This document shows positions 42,853 through 51,313 of a stretch of 64,000 bases of DNA, piece after piece. Position 1 is the first letter of the stretch, and every line of letters starts with the position of its first letter. Source of the DNA: Dryocola clanedunensis_A (GTDB taxonomy: Bacteria > Pseudomonadota > Gammaproteobacteria > Enterobacterales > Enterobacteriaceae); the NCBI GenBank assembly GCA_038405435.1, contig JBBYHZ010000006.1; one strand, 5' to 3'. The notes beneath the pieces are model-generated. The model was not told where the DNA came from. It did not search any database and saw only the letters and a list, made by a program, of their open reading frames with translations. A program made the position numbers and the translations under genes.

Positions 42853-42892
42853 TAAGCACAATAGCCCCTCTTATTATCCACCCTGTGAAGTT

Positions 42893-42924
42893 GTAGGGTG
42901 GATAAGCGCCAGCGCCATCCACCG
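42893..42924. repeat. REP palindrome between dppA and dppB
   Basis: GTAGGGTGGATAAGCGCCAG paired with CGCCATCCACC. E. coli also has a REP element here; it may stabilise the dppA 3-prime end. Confidence 0.82.
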
Positions 42925-43020
42925 CTGAGGCCGTGGCAAAGAGGGGCGTATTATTTGTAATTTGTGAGCAATACAGACGGCGCGTGACCAGGCGCACCGT
43001 CACTACAGAGAATCCGGGTT

Positions 43021-44040
43021 ATGTTGCAGTTCATCCTCCGACGTCTGGGATTAGTTATCCCCACGTTTATCGGTATTACCCTACTGACCTTCGCCTTCGT
43101 GCATATGATCCCCGGTGACCCGGTGCTGATCATGGCCGGTGAGCGAGGCATTTCTCCTGCTCGTCATGCACAGCTGCTGGCAGAACTTGGCCTTGATAAG
43201 CCGATGTGGCAGCAGTACCTCCATTACGTCTGGGGCGTGATGCATGGCGATCTGGGCATCTCCTTAAAAAGCCGCCTCCCGGTCTGGGATGAGTTCGTGC
43301 CGCGCTTTAAAGCGACGATGGAACTCGGCGTATGCGCCATGATCTTCGCCGTTGCCGTGGGTATCCCGGTTGGCGTGCTGGCCGCCGTTAAGCGTGGCTC
43401 CGTATTTGACCATACCGCGGTGGGCCTGGCCCTGACCGGCTACTCGATGCCGATTTTCTGGTGGGGGATGATGCTGATCATGCTGGTTTCGGTGTACTGG
43501 AACCTGACCCCGGTTTCCGGGCGAATAAGCGACACCGTGTTCCTCGACGACACCATGCCGCTCACCGGATTTATGCTGATAGACACGGCGATATGGGGGG
43601 AGCAGGGCGACTTTATCGACGCGCTGGCCCACATGGTGCTGCCTGCCGTCGTGCTCGGCACCATTCCGCTGGCGGTTATCGTGCGTATGACTCGTTCGGC
43701 GATGCTGGAAGTGCTGGGCGAGGATTACATCCGCACCGCTCGCGCCAAAGGTTTGACGCGCATGCGCGTTATCGTGGTTCACGCTCTGCGTAACGCCATG
43801 CTGCCTGTCGTCACCGTTATCGGCCTGCAGGTCGGTACGATGCTGGCCGGTGCGATCCTGACGGAAACTATCTTCTCCTGGCCCGGCCTTGGCCGCTGGC
43901 TGATTGACGCGTTGCAGCGTCGTGACTACCCGGTAGTGCAGGGCGGTGTCTTACTGGTGGCGACGATGATTATTCTCGTCAACCTGATAGTCGACCTGCT
44001 GTACGGCGTGGTGAACCCGCGTATCCGCCACAAGAAATAA
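43021..44040 (+). CDS. dppB: Dipeptide ABC permease DppB
   Basis: A 339-residue inner-membrane permease with about six helices. The N-terminus MLQFILRRLGLVIPTFIGIT and the ABC-coupling EAA loop region (EVLGEDYIRTARAKGLTRMRVIVVHALRNAMLP) are as in E. coli DppB. It forms the channel with DppC. It is nine bases before dppC. Confidence 0.97.
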   Translation: MLQFILRRLGLVIPTFIGITLLTFAFVHMIPGDPVLIMAGERGISPARHAQLLAELGLDKPMWQQYLHYVWGVMHGDLGISLKSRLPVWDEFVPRFKATMELGVCAMIFAVAVGIPVGVLAAVKRGSVFDHTAVGLALTGYSMPIFWWGMMLIMLVSVYWNLTPVSGRISDTVFLDDTMPLTGFMLIDTAIWGEQGDFIDALAHMVLPAVVLGTIPLAVIVRMTRSAMLEVLGEDYIRTARAKGLTRMRVIVVHALRNAMLPVVTVIGLQVGTMLAGAILTETIFSWPGLGRWLIDALQRRDYPVVQGGVLLVATMIILVNLIVDLLYGVVNPRIRHKK

Positions 44041-44048
44041 GGGCCATC

Positions 44049-44951
44049 ATGACGCAAATAACTCAACAAAAAGTGGTGGCGGCGCCTAAGCCAATGACGC
44101 CGTTCCAGGAATTCTGGCACTACTTCAAACGTAATAAAGGCGCGGTTGTCGGCCTGGTATACGTCACGGTGATGATTCTGATCGCCATCTTCGCCAACTT
44201 CATCTCGCCGCACGGCCCGGCTGAACAGTTCCGCGACGCGCTGCTGCACCCGCCGGTCTGGCAGGAAGGCGGCAGCTGGCAGTTTATCCTCGGCACCGAT
44301 GACGTCGGCCGCGACATCATGGCCCGCCTGATGTACGGCGCGCGCCTGTCGCTGCTGGTCGGCTGCCTGGTGGTTGTGCTCTCGCTGGTGATGGGCGTGG
44401 TGCTGGGCCTGATTGCCGGCTACTTCGGCGGCCTCATCGACAACATCATCATGCGCGTGGTCGACATCATGCTGGCCCTGCCAAGCCTGCTGCTGGCGCT
44501 GGTGCTGGTGGCTATTTTTGGCCCGTCGATTGTCAACGCCTCGCTGGCCCTGACCTTCGTTGCCCTACCGCACTATGTGCGACTGACGCGCGGCGCGGTG
44601 CTGGTGGAAGTAAACCGTGACTACGTGACGGCATCCCGCGTGGCGGGCGCAAGCCCGATGCGCCAGATGTTCATCAACATTCTGCCGAACTGCCTCGCAC
44701 CGCTTATCGTGCAGGCCTCGCTTGGCTTCTCTAACGCCATTCTCGACATGGCCGCCCTTGGCTTCCTTGGCATGGGTGCGCAGCCGCCGACGCCGGAGTG
44801 GGGCACCATGCTCTCCGACGTGCTGCAGTTCGCGCAAAGCGCCTGGTGGGTTGTGACCTTCCCGGGTCTGGCAATCCTGCTGACGGTGCTGGCATTTAAC
44901 CTGATGGGTGACGGGCTGCGTGACGCGCTCGATCCTAAACTGAAGCAGTAA
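44049..44951 (+). CDS. dppC: Dipeptide ABC permease DppC
   Basis: A 300-residue permease, partner of DppB, same length as in E. coli. It has the OppC-type N-terminal segment before the first helix, the signature HPLGTDDVGRD-like stretch (FILGTDDVGRDIMARLMYGARLSL) and the coupling loop EVNRDYVTASRVAGASPMRQMFINILPN. Confidence 0.97.
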   Translation: MTQITQQKVVAAPKPMTPFQEFWHYFKRNKGAVVGLVYVTVMILIAIFANFISPHGPAEQFRDALLHPPVWQEGGSWQFILGTDDVGRDIMARLMYGARLSLLVGCLVVVLSLVMGVVLGLIAGYFGGLIDNIIMRVVDIMLALPSLLLALVLVAIFGPSIVNASLALTFVALPHYVRLTRGAVLVEVNRDYVTASRVAGASPMRQMFINILPNCLAPLIVQASLGFSNAILDMAALGFLGMGAQPPTPEWGTMLSDVLQFAQSAWWVVTFPGLAILLTVLAFNLMGDGLRDALDPKLKQ

Positions 44952-44961
44952 GAGGCTCGAG

Positions 44962-45945
44962 ATGGCGTTATTGAATGTAGATAAATTATCGGTGCACTTC
45001 GGCGACGAAGGCACCCCGTTCCGTGCCGTAGACCGCATCAGCTATAACGTTAGCCAGGGTGAAGTCGTGGGTATCGTGGGCGAGTCCGGCTCCGGCAAGT
45101 CCGTCAGCTCGCTGGCGATTATGGGGCTGATTGACTATCCCGGCCGCGTCATGGCCGAGAAGCTGGAGTTCAACGGTCGGGACCTGCAAAAAATCTCCGA
45201 GAAAGAGCGTCGTAACCTGGTCGGCGCCGAAGTGGCGATGATCTTCCAGGACCCGATGACCAGCCTGAACCCGTGCTACACCGTTGGTTTTCAGATAATG
45301 GAAGCCATCAAGGTGCACCAGGGCGGCAACAAAAAAACGCGCGTTCAGCGCGCAATCGACCTGCTGAACCTGGTGGGCATTCCGGATGCGGCATCGCGCC
45401 TGGACGTCTATCCGCACCAGCTTTCCGGCGGCATGAGCCAGCGCGTGATGATCGCCATGGCGATTGCCTGTCGGCCAAAGCTGCTGATTGCCGATGAGCC
45501 AACCACCGCGCTGGACGTGACCATCCAGGCGCAGATCATCGAGCTGCTGCTGGAGCTGCAGCAAAAAGAGAACATGGCGCTGATTTTAATCACCCATGAC
45601 CTCGCGCTGGTGGCGGAAGCGGCGCACAAAATCATCGTGATGTACGCAGGCCAGGTGGTGGAAACGGGCGAAGCGAAGGATATCTTCCGCGCGCCGCGCC
45701 ATCCGTATACCCAGGCCCTGCTGCGCGCGCTGCCGGAGTTTGCGCAGGATAAAGCCCGTCTGGCCTCGCTGCCGGGCGTGGTGCCGGGCAAGTACGACCG
45801 CCCGAACGGCTGCCTGCTCAACCCGCGCTGCCCGTATGCCACGGACCGCTGCCGCGCGGAAGAGCCAGAACTGAACCTTGTGGACAATGGGCGCCAGTCC
45901 AAGTGCCACTATCCCCTCGATGATGCCGGGAGGCCAACGCTATGA
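44962..45945 (+). CDS. dppD: Dipeptide ABC ATPase DppD
   Basis: A 327-residue ATPase with Walker A GESGSGKS, signature LSGGMSQRV, Walker B LLIADEPTTALD and switch histidine in LITHDL. The C-terminal part has four cysteines (GCLLNPRCPYATDRC..KCHYP), the pattern now linked to a [4Fe-4S] cluster in Dpp/Opp ATPases. It pairs with DppF to power uptake. Its stop overlaps the dppF start by four bases. Confidence 0.97.
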   Translation: MALLNVDKLSVHFGDEGTPFRAVDRISYNVSQGEVVGIVGESGSGKSVSSLAIMGLIDYPGRVMAEKLEFNGRDLQKISEKERRNLVGAEVAMIFQDPMTSLNPCYTVGFQIMEAIKVHQGGNKKTRVQRAIDLLNLVGIPDAASRLDVYPHQLSGGMSQRVMIAMAIACRPKLLIADEPTTALDVTIQAQIIELLLELQQKENMALILITHDLALVAEAAHKIIVMYAGQVVETGEAKDIFRAPRHPYTQALLRALPEFAQDKARLASLPGVVPGKYDRPNGCLLNPRCPYATDRCRAEEPELNLVDNGRQSKCHYPLDDAGRPTL

Positions 45946-46946
45946 GTACCGAACAGGCCACCGCGCAACCGCTGCTGCGGGCCATCGATTTAAAGAAACA
46001 CTATCCGGTCAAGAAGGGCATCTTCGGACAGGAACGCCTGGTGAAGGCGCTGGACGGCGTGTCGTTTGAGCTGGAGCGTGGTAAAACGCTGGCGGTGGTG
46101 GGCGAGTCCGGCTGTGGGAAATCCACCCTGGGCCGCCTGCTGACGATGATCGAAATCCCGACCGGCGGCGAGCTGTACTACCAGGGCCAGGATCTGCTGG
46201 TGCCGGACGTCACGGCTGAAAAGCTCAGGCGTCAGAAAATCCAGATCGTCTTCCAGAACCCGTACGGCTCTCTGAACCCGCGCAAGAAAGTAGGGCAGAT
46301 TCTGGAAGAGCCGCTGCAAATCAACTCGAACCTGAGCAAAGCCGAGCGCCGTGAAAAAGCGCTGGCGATGATGGCGAAGGTGGGGCTGAAAACCGAGCAT
46401 TACGATCGCTACCCGCACATGTTCTCCGGCGGCCAGCGCCAGCGTATCGCTATCGCCCGTGGTCTGATGTTAGATCCGGACGTGGTGATTGCCGATGAGC
46501 CAGTTTCCGCGCTGGACGTGTCGGTGCGCGCGCAGGTGCTGAACCTGATGATGGATTTGCAGCAGGATATGGGGCTGTCGTACGTGTTTATCTCCCACGA
46601 CCTGTCCGTGGTAGAACACATTGCCGACGAAGTGATGGTGATGTACCTGGGCCGCTGCGTGGAGAAGGGCACGAAAGACCAGATCTTCTCCAACCCGCGC
46701 CACCCGTACACCCAGGCGCTGCTGTCTGCGACCCCGCGTCTGAACCCGGACGACCGTCGTGAACGCATCAAGCTAACCGGCGAGCTGCCAAGCCCGCTGA
46801 ACCCACCGCCGGGCTGCGCCTTCAACGCCCGCTGCCGCCGCCGTTTCGGCCCCTGCACCCAGCTGCAGCCGCAGCTCAGGGAGTACGGCGGCCAGCTGGT
46901 CGCCTGCTTCGCCGTTGACCAGGATGAGAACGGGGAAATCCGTTAA
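45942..46946 (+). CDS. dppF: Dipeptide ABC ATPase DppF
   Basis: A 334-residue ATPase with Walker A GESGCGKS, signature FSGGQRQRIAIARG, Walker B VVIADEPVSALD and ISHDLSVV. A C-terminal four-cysteine pattern (GCAFNARCRRRFGPC..ACFA) is also present. It is the last dpp gene and is followed by a strong terminator. Confidence 0.97.
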   Translation: MSTEQATAQPLLRAIDLKKHYPVKKGIFGQERLVKALDGVSFELERGKTLAVVGESGCGKSTLGRLLTMIEIPTGGELYYQGQDLLVPDVTAEKLRRQKIQIVFQNPYGSLNPRKKVGQILEEPLQINSNLSKAERREKALAMMAKVGLKTEHYDRYPHMFSGGQRQRIAIARGLMLDPDVVIADEPVSALDVSVRAQVLNLMMDLQQDMGLSYVFISHDLSVVEHIADEVMVMYLGRCVEKGTKDQIFSNPRHPYTQALLSATPRLNPDDRRERIKLTGELPSPLNPPPGCAFNARCRRRFGPCTQLQPQLREYGGQLVACFAVDQDENGEIR

Positions 46947-46949
46947 ATA

Positions 46950-46977
46950 AAAAGCCGGGAATTTTCCCGGCTTTTTT
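46950..46977 (+). terminator. dpp operon terminator
   Basis: AAAAGCCGGGAA/TTCCCGGCTTTTTT, a nearly perfect hairpin with six terminal T, three bases after the dppF stop. Confidence 0.93.
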
Positions 46978-46982
46978 ATTTG

Positions 46983-47122
46983 TCGGGCAGATAAGCCTGC
47001 GTCATCCGCCTTCTGAAAGGCCTAGCGGTGGATGGTGCTGGCGCTTATCCACCCTACGAATCCTGGTTTTCCCTCTTTGTCGTAGGTCGGATAAGCGTAG
47101 CGTCATCCGACAATATAATTTT
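46983..47122. repeat. REP cluster (BIME) between dppF and the MFS gene
   Basis: Three REP-like units in about 140 bases: a partial ATAAGCCTGCGTCATCCGCC, then GGTGGATGGTGCTGGCGCTTATCCACC and GTCGGATAAGCGTAGCGTCATCCGAC in alternating style. The rest of the gap to 47316 (about 190 bases) should hold the promoter of the MFS gene; I see nothing else in it. Confidence 0.8.
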
Positions 47123-47316
47123 CTCCTATCTATATCCAGATTCCAGCAATGCGGTGATACCGCACCTCTCCGCCGCAAAACGTTATTGTTCACCCACGGA
47201 AACAGTGAAATCGTGTTTGATGGATTTATCGCTTTTCCAGGTCTGCGTAGATTGTGATCCCTGTCACTTCCGCGCCCGATGCGCGGATCGCGCTTCTACC
47301 TGAGATGAGCGTTACT

Positions 47317-48501
47317 ATGCTGAATAATAAAGATAAACCTGCACTGACATCGTGGATGGCCGTTTTCTCCCTGACCGTTGCCTGCTTCGTGATGGTTACC
47401 ACCGAATTCCTGCCTATCGGCCTGCTGACCAATATCGCGCCTTCGCTGGGCGTGAGTACGGGTACGGCGGGGCTGATGGTCACCACGCCGGGGATTGTTG
47501 CCGCCGTCGCTGCTCCCGTGCTTAGCCTGATTTCAGGGCGTCTCGACAGGCGCTGGCTGATGATTGGGCTGTCCGCACTGCTGGTGGTCTCCAATCTTAT
47601 CTCCGCCGTGGCCGTGAATTTCCCGATGATGCTGCTGGGCCGCGTGCTGCTCGGCGTCTGCGTGGGGGGGTTCTGGTCCTTCTCAATGAACTACGGGCGT
47701 CATCTTGTGCCCGAAGCCAGCCAGGGGCGTGCCGTGGCGCTGATTATTAGCGGTGTTTCCGTTGGCGCGGTTTGTGGCGTGCCTGCCGGAGCGCTGATTG
47801 GCGATCTGTTCGGCTGGCGCGCGGCGTTCTTCGGCAGCGCGGCCCTTGCGGTTGGCGTGTTCATTGCCCAGCTGCGCCTGTTAACCCCCGTGCCGCCATC
47901 CCGCCCCGTCACGCCGCAGGATCTGCTGCTGCCGTTCCGCCTGCCGATGGCACGTATTGGCCTGATCGCTATCGTGCTGCTGTTTGTCGGGCATTTCGCT
48001 GCCTACACCTACCTGCGGCCCCTGTTGCAGCAGGTGTTCGTGCTGAGTCCGTCGGCGATATCCGTGCAGCTGCTGGCCTACGGTGCCGTGGGGCTGCTGG
48101 GTACGTTTGCCGGGGAGCGCCTGGCGGCGCATAGCCTGCGCGCTACCTTTATCCTGGTCGCCGCCATGCTGGCGAGCATTTTGATTGTTTCCCCGTTCCT
48201 GAGCGGCCTGCCGGGCGCCACGCTGATGGTGCTGGTCTGGGGCCTGGCGTTTGGCGCGGTGCCAGTCTGTGCGACAAACTGGATGTTCGAGCACGTGCCG
48301 CAGGCTCCCGAAGCCGGGCAGGCGCTGCTGGTGTGCGTTATCCAGATTGCGCTGGCCTCCGGCGCGCTGCTGGGCGGCGAAGTGGTGGACTGGCAGGGCG
48401 TGAGCAGCGCGATGCTCTTCGGCGGGGCGCTGATTCTTTCCGCCGCGCTGGTATTTGGCCTCTCCTTGCGCACCAGCCTGATTAGCGCTAAACAGTCATA
48501 A
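47317..48501 (+). CDS. MFS exporter of the DHA1 type
   Basis: A 394-residue, 12-helix MFS protein of the NepI/YdhP/AraJ branch (CFVMVTTEFLPIGLLTNIAPSLGVSTGTAGLMVTTPGIVAAVAAPVL; LISGRLDRRWLMIGLSALLVVSN). These proteins usually export nucleosides, sugars or drugs by proton antiport. The start is uncertain: the ATG at 47317 has GAGCG upstream, and an ATG four codons earlier is also possible. The LysR gene directly downstream on the same strand may be its regulator. In E. coli this spot, between dppF and bcsG, holds yhjV. Confidence 0.85.
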   Translation: MLNNKDKPALTSWMAVFSLTVACFVMVTTEFLPIGLLTNIAPSLGVSTGTAGLMVTTPGIVAAVAAPVLSLISGRLDRRWLMIGLSALLVVSNLISAVAVNFPMMLLGRVLLGVCVGGFWSFSMNYGRHLVPEASQGRAVALIISGVSVGAVCGVPAGALIGDLFGWRAAFFGSAALAVGVFIAQLRLLTPVPPSRPVTPQDLLLPFRLPMARIGLIAIVLLFVGHFAAYTYLRPLLQQVFVLSPSAISVQLLAYGAVGLLGTFAGERLAAHSLRATFILVAAMLASILIVSPFLSGLPGATLMVLVWGLAFGAVPVCATNWMFEHVPQAPEAGQALLVCVIQIALASGALLGGEVVDWQGVSSAMLFGGALILSAALVFGLSLRTSLISAKQS

Positions 48502-48520
48502 CGATTATTCCTTCCGATAA

Positions 48521-48545
48521 ACAGTCCCGGCGGCGCCGGGACTGT
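48521..48545. other. Perfect hairpin between the MFS and LysR genes
   Basis: ACAGTCCCGGC/GCCGGGACTGT with a GGC loop, an 11-base perfect stem without T-run, ending 13 bases before the LysR ATG. It could limit read-through from the MFS gene or hold down LysR translation. Confidence 0.6.
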
Positions 48546-48558
48546 CACTGAGAGCGCT

Positions 48559-49455
48559 ATGGATCATCATTTACTGGCAATTCGCGTTTTTAACCGCGTG
48601 GTGGAGACGGGCGGCTTTACCCGTGCGGCGGACTCTCTGCGCATGCCGAAAGCCACCGTCACCAAGCTGATACAGAATCTGGAAGACCATCTGCAAACCA
48701 AGCTGTTTCAGCGCACCACGCGGAGCGTATCGGTGACGCCGGAAGGGGAGTGCTATTACCGCCGGACGGTGAAGTGGCTCGCCGACCTGGAGCAGATGGA
48801 AGGGTGCATGACCGAATCCCAGAGCGCGCCGCAGGGCGTACTGCGGATAGACGTGGGCGGGGGAACGGCAAAGCACGTTCTGCTGCCAGCGCTGAGGGAG
48901 TTTCTTGAGCGCTATCCGCAGATTCAGATAGACCTCGGCGTCGGCGACCGCAATATCGACCTGATTAACGACAGCGCGGACTGCGTGATCCGCAGCGGCC
49001 CGCTGGCCGACTCCACGCTGATTGCCCGCCGCTTGTTCGACCTGGAATGGGTGACCTGCGCCTCCCCTGACTATCTCGCCCGCTACGGCACCCCAAAACA
49101 TCCCGCTGAACTGGAGCAGGGTTACCCGCTGACCCACTATCGCCATGCGGTAAACGACCGGGTGCTGCCGCTGCGCTTTGTCGACCGGGGAAAAACGATG
49201 GAGCTGCTTTATCGCTATCAGGTCAGCGTCAACGAGGGCAACGCGCTGCTGGCCTCGGCGCTGGCGGGGCTGGGGATAATTCAGACGCTCAGGTTTATGG
49301 CCGAGCCCCATCTGCAAAGCGGCGAGCTGGTAAGCGTACTAAGCGACTGGCAGCCGCCGGGGGAAAATATGTTCCTGGTTTATCCTTCCAACCGCCACCT
49401 GAGCGCAAAGCTGCGGGTGTTTATCGAGTGGGCGGTGGAGCGTTTTAATAGCTGA
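48559..49455 (+). CDS. LysR-family transcriptional regulator
   Basis: A 298-residue LysR protein: N-terminal winged helix (IRVFNRVVETGGFTRAADSLRMPKATVTKLIQNLEDHLQTKLFQRTTRSVSVTPEG) and a C-terminal effector domain (GVLRIDVGGGTAKHVLLPALREFLERYP). The GFTRAAdsLrmpkatvTk pattern places it with the CrgA/AaeR/DsdC-like group that often controls efflux genes. It lies 57 bases after the MFS gene on the same strand, unlike the usual divergent layout. The target is inferred to be that gene and itself. Confidence 0.9.
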   Translation: MDHHLLAIRVFNRVVETGGFTRAADSLRMPKATVTKLIQNLEDHLQTKLFQRTTRSVSVTPEGECYYRRTVKWLADLEQMEGCMTESQSAPQGVLRIDVGGGTAKHVLLPALREFLERYPQIQIDLGVGDRNIDLINDSADCVIRSGPLADSTLIARRLFDLEWVTCASPDYLARYGTPKHPAELEQGYPLTHYRHAVNDRVLPLRFVDRGKTMELLYRYQVSVNEGNALLASALAGLGIIQTLRFMAEPHLQSGELVSVLSDWQPPGENMFLVYPSNRHLSAKLRVFIEWAVERFNS

Positions 49456-49574
49456 AGTGCCATTTTTGAGCTAAACTTCTCTATCATTTATTAATGGGTC
49501 ATTTGTGAGCTTAATCGATTTTTTAGGCTTTTTATTGAACCTTATATTGGCTAATGAGAGAAAATAGGTCACAT

Positions 49575-49901
49575 ATGGCCCATATCGATAAAAACCAGTT
49601 TGCCGAACGGCTGCTAACGCTAAGTGCTGAACTAAGGACGCTGAGTGATGAAGTCACGCAAGATACGTCTGCCCTGATGCAACAAAGTGAGGGGCAAATG
49701 ATAGATGACCTGGCTCAGTTTGGCCTGCAGCTAAACGCCCGACGAAAAGCGCTGGGAATCGATCTGGCGATGCTGGAGCTGCAAACGGGTATCTCCGTGT
49801 CGACGCTTAAACGTTTATTCAAAGACCCGGCGCAGGTGAAATTCGGCACCGTGATGGCCGTTGCACAAGCGCTGGGAGTGAAACTATGCAGCGGCGTGTG
49901 A
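49575..49901 (+). CDS. hipB: HipB-type DNA-binding subunit of HipBST
   Basis: A 108-residue protein with an extended N-terminal helical region (about 1-45) and a C-terminal helix-turn-helix (FGLQLNARRKALGIDLAMLELQTGISVSTLKRLFKDPAQVKFGTVMAVAQALGV). In HipBST systems HipB represses the operon and strengthens HipS action but is not itself the main antitoxin. It overlaps hipS by 16 bases. The ATG at 49575 is preceded by AGGTCA; seven upstream codons in frame are less likely to be used. Confidence 0.85.
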   Translation: MAHIDKNQFAERLLTLSAELRTLSDEVTQDTSALMQQSEGQMIDDLAQFGLQLNARRKALGIDLAMLELQTGISVSTLKRLFKDPAQVKFGTVMAVAQALGVKLCSGV

Positions 49902-50197
49902 ACGTTTTTCTCTATGGGGAAAACGTCGGTGAGCTGCAGCAAAATGACGATGGTTTTTTGTTTACCTATCGGCAGGGTTACTCGGGCCCGGCGCTGTCAG
50001 TCAGCCTGCCCGTTGCCAATGGATCTTTCCACCACGGCACGCTACACCCCTATTTCGCTTCGCTTGCGCCGGAAGGATGGCTCAATAAGCGCTACAGCCA
50101 GCTTCAGCATCGCGACGAGGCGGACCTGCTGGGCATGCTTATCGACAATGGCGAAAACCTGATCGGCGCCGTGCGGTTTAGCAACAAGGAGGATTAA
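49886..50197 (+). CDS. hipS: HipS, small antitoxin subunit of HipBST
   Basis: A 103-residue protein equal to the N-subdomain-1 of classical HipA (VFLYGENVGELQQNDDGFLFTYRQGYSGPALSVSLPV; HGTLHPYFASLAPEGWLNKRYSQLQ; DEADLLGMLIDNGENLIGAVRF). In classical HipA this part is fused to the kinase; here it is a separate gene, and that split is the mark of HipBST. In the characterised E. coli O127 system HipS is the antitoxin that blocks the HipT kinase. The last base of its TAA is the first base of the hipT ATG, with GGAGG before it. Confidence 0.9.
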   Translation: MQRRVNVFLYGENVGELQQNDDGFLFTYRQGYSGPALSVSLPVANGSFHHGTLHPYFASLAPEGWLNKRYSQLQHRDEADLLGMLIDNGENLIGAVRFSNKED

Positions 50198-51252
50198 TGG
50201 ATCGTTGCCGCATATTACTTACTCCACTGGATAAACCTGCGGAAATAGCGGCGGGCTATTCCGCAAAAGGGCTAAAAATGCTGGCTGGCAGTTCGCGAGT
50301 CAATCCTCAGCTGGGTTTTACCCGCCGTCAGTTTGTCTACGAGTTGCCGAAGGTGCAAAAAGGGATGAGCATCTCCGGTTTCCAGCCCAAACTTCAGATT
50401 GTGCTTGCCGGTGACCGTTTTGCCGTTGTGGATCATCAGGGTGAATTTATCCTCAAACCCTCCCCGGATGAGTTTCCTTCTCTCGCCCAGAATGAACACG
50501 CGACGATGGTGCTGATGTCACGGCTTGGCTTTCAGGTTCCGGCCAACGGGCTGCTGTGTTTTGCGCCGGAGCAAGAGCATGACCAACCAGAATATGCTTT
50601 TGCAGTGCGCAGATTCGATCGCGACAGGGCAGGACTTCCGTTGCATCAGGAGCAGCTGGATGGGGCAATGAACATCGCGGAGAAATATGGCAAAACAGGC
50701 AGTGATGACAGGCAATATGTCAGCTACCAGCAAATTGCCGAGTTTCTGATTAAGCATGTTAATGACAACCTGATGTTTAAGGTCGACCTGTTCAGGCGCG
50801 TTGTTTATGCGTGGCTGCTGGGTAACAACGACATGCATCTGCGAAACTTCGGTCTTATCCACCCTCGCGTCGGCAGGCCGTACTTATCCCCGGTTTATGA
50901 TTTTGTCTCAGTTGCTCCCTATCGCGATGCGTTCGCCTCAGGCTACCTGGCGCTGCCGCTGTTACGCTGTGAAGAAGGCGACGAAGACCTTGCTCCTGGT
51001 TTTAAGACCCAGTATGGCGAATATATCGGTAAAGATTTCATGGAGTTTGGCAAGCTGATTGGCCTGCACGAGCGGCTTGTTAAAAAGCTATTTTCGGATT
51101 TACGGGAAGAGGCAGCCATCGTTGAGGCAACCTATAAAGCATCCTTTATGTCGGAGAGGGATATTGAGCAGGTCCTTGATTGCTACCAGCATCGCCTGGG
51201 CCTGCTGAAGCATATTTTGGAGCCAGAACTTGAAGCCCGATCGGAAGGATGA
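50197..51252 (+). CDS. hipT: HipT serine/threonine kinase toxin of HipBST
   Basis: A 351-residue HipA-type kinase that lacks the N-terminal subdomain (now HipS). The Gly/Ser loop GMSISGFQPKL (56-66) contains the SIS motif (S58, S60), matching the two autophosphorylation serines of E. coli O127 HipT. The ATP lysine region is FILKPSPDEFPSLAQNEH, the catalytic loop LLGNNDMHLRNFGLI and the metal Asp lies in SPVYDFVS. HipT of E. coli phosphorylates tryptophanyl-tRNA synthetase; the same target is only inferred here. The gene closes the three-gene operon and is convergent with bcsG. Confidence 0.92.
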   Translation: MDRCRILLTPLDKPAEIAAGYSAKGLKMLAGSSRVNPQLGFTRRQFVYELPKVQKGMSISGFQPKLQIVLAGDRFAVVDHQGEFILKPSPDEFPSLAQNEHATMVLMSRLGFQVPANGLLCFAPEQEHDQPEYAFAVRRFDRDRAGLPLHQEQLDGAMNIAEKYGKTGSDDRQYVSYQQIAEFLIKHVNDNLMFKVDLFRRVVYAWLLGNNDMHLRNFGLIHPRVGRPYLSPVYDFVSVAPYRDAFASGYLALPLLRCEEGDEDLAPGFKTQYGEYIGKDFMEFGKLIGLHERLVKKLFSDLREEAAIVEATYKASFMSERDIEQVLDCYQHRLGLLKHILEPELEARSEG

Positions 51253-51277
51253 CGCTTGCGCTTTTCCACCCTACAAC
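51245..51277. repeat. Degenerate REP unit after hipT
   Basis: GGATGACGCTTGCGCTTTTCCACCC resembles a REP arm with a changed centre; it overlaps the end of hipT and fills the gap to bcsG. Confidence 0.5.
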
Positions 51278-51313
51278 GACAAGTCAGCAGGATGAAAAAG
51301 CGCATCGTTAGCT

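Noticed and set aside
41347..42861. 504-codon open frame opposite dppA
   Set aside because: Antisense shadow of dppA; composition is His/Val/Arg-rich without domains.
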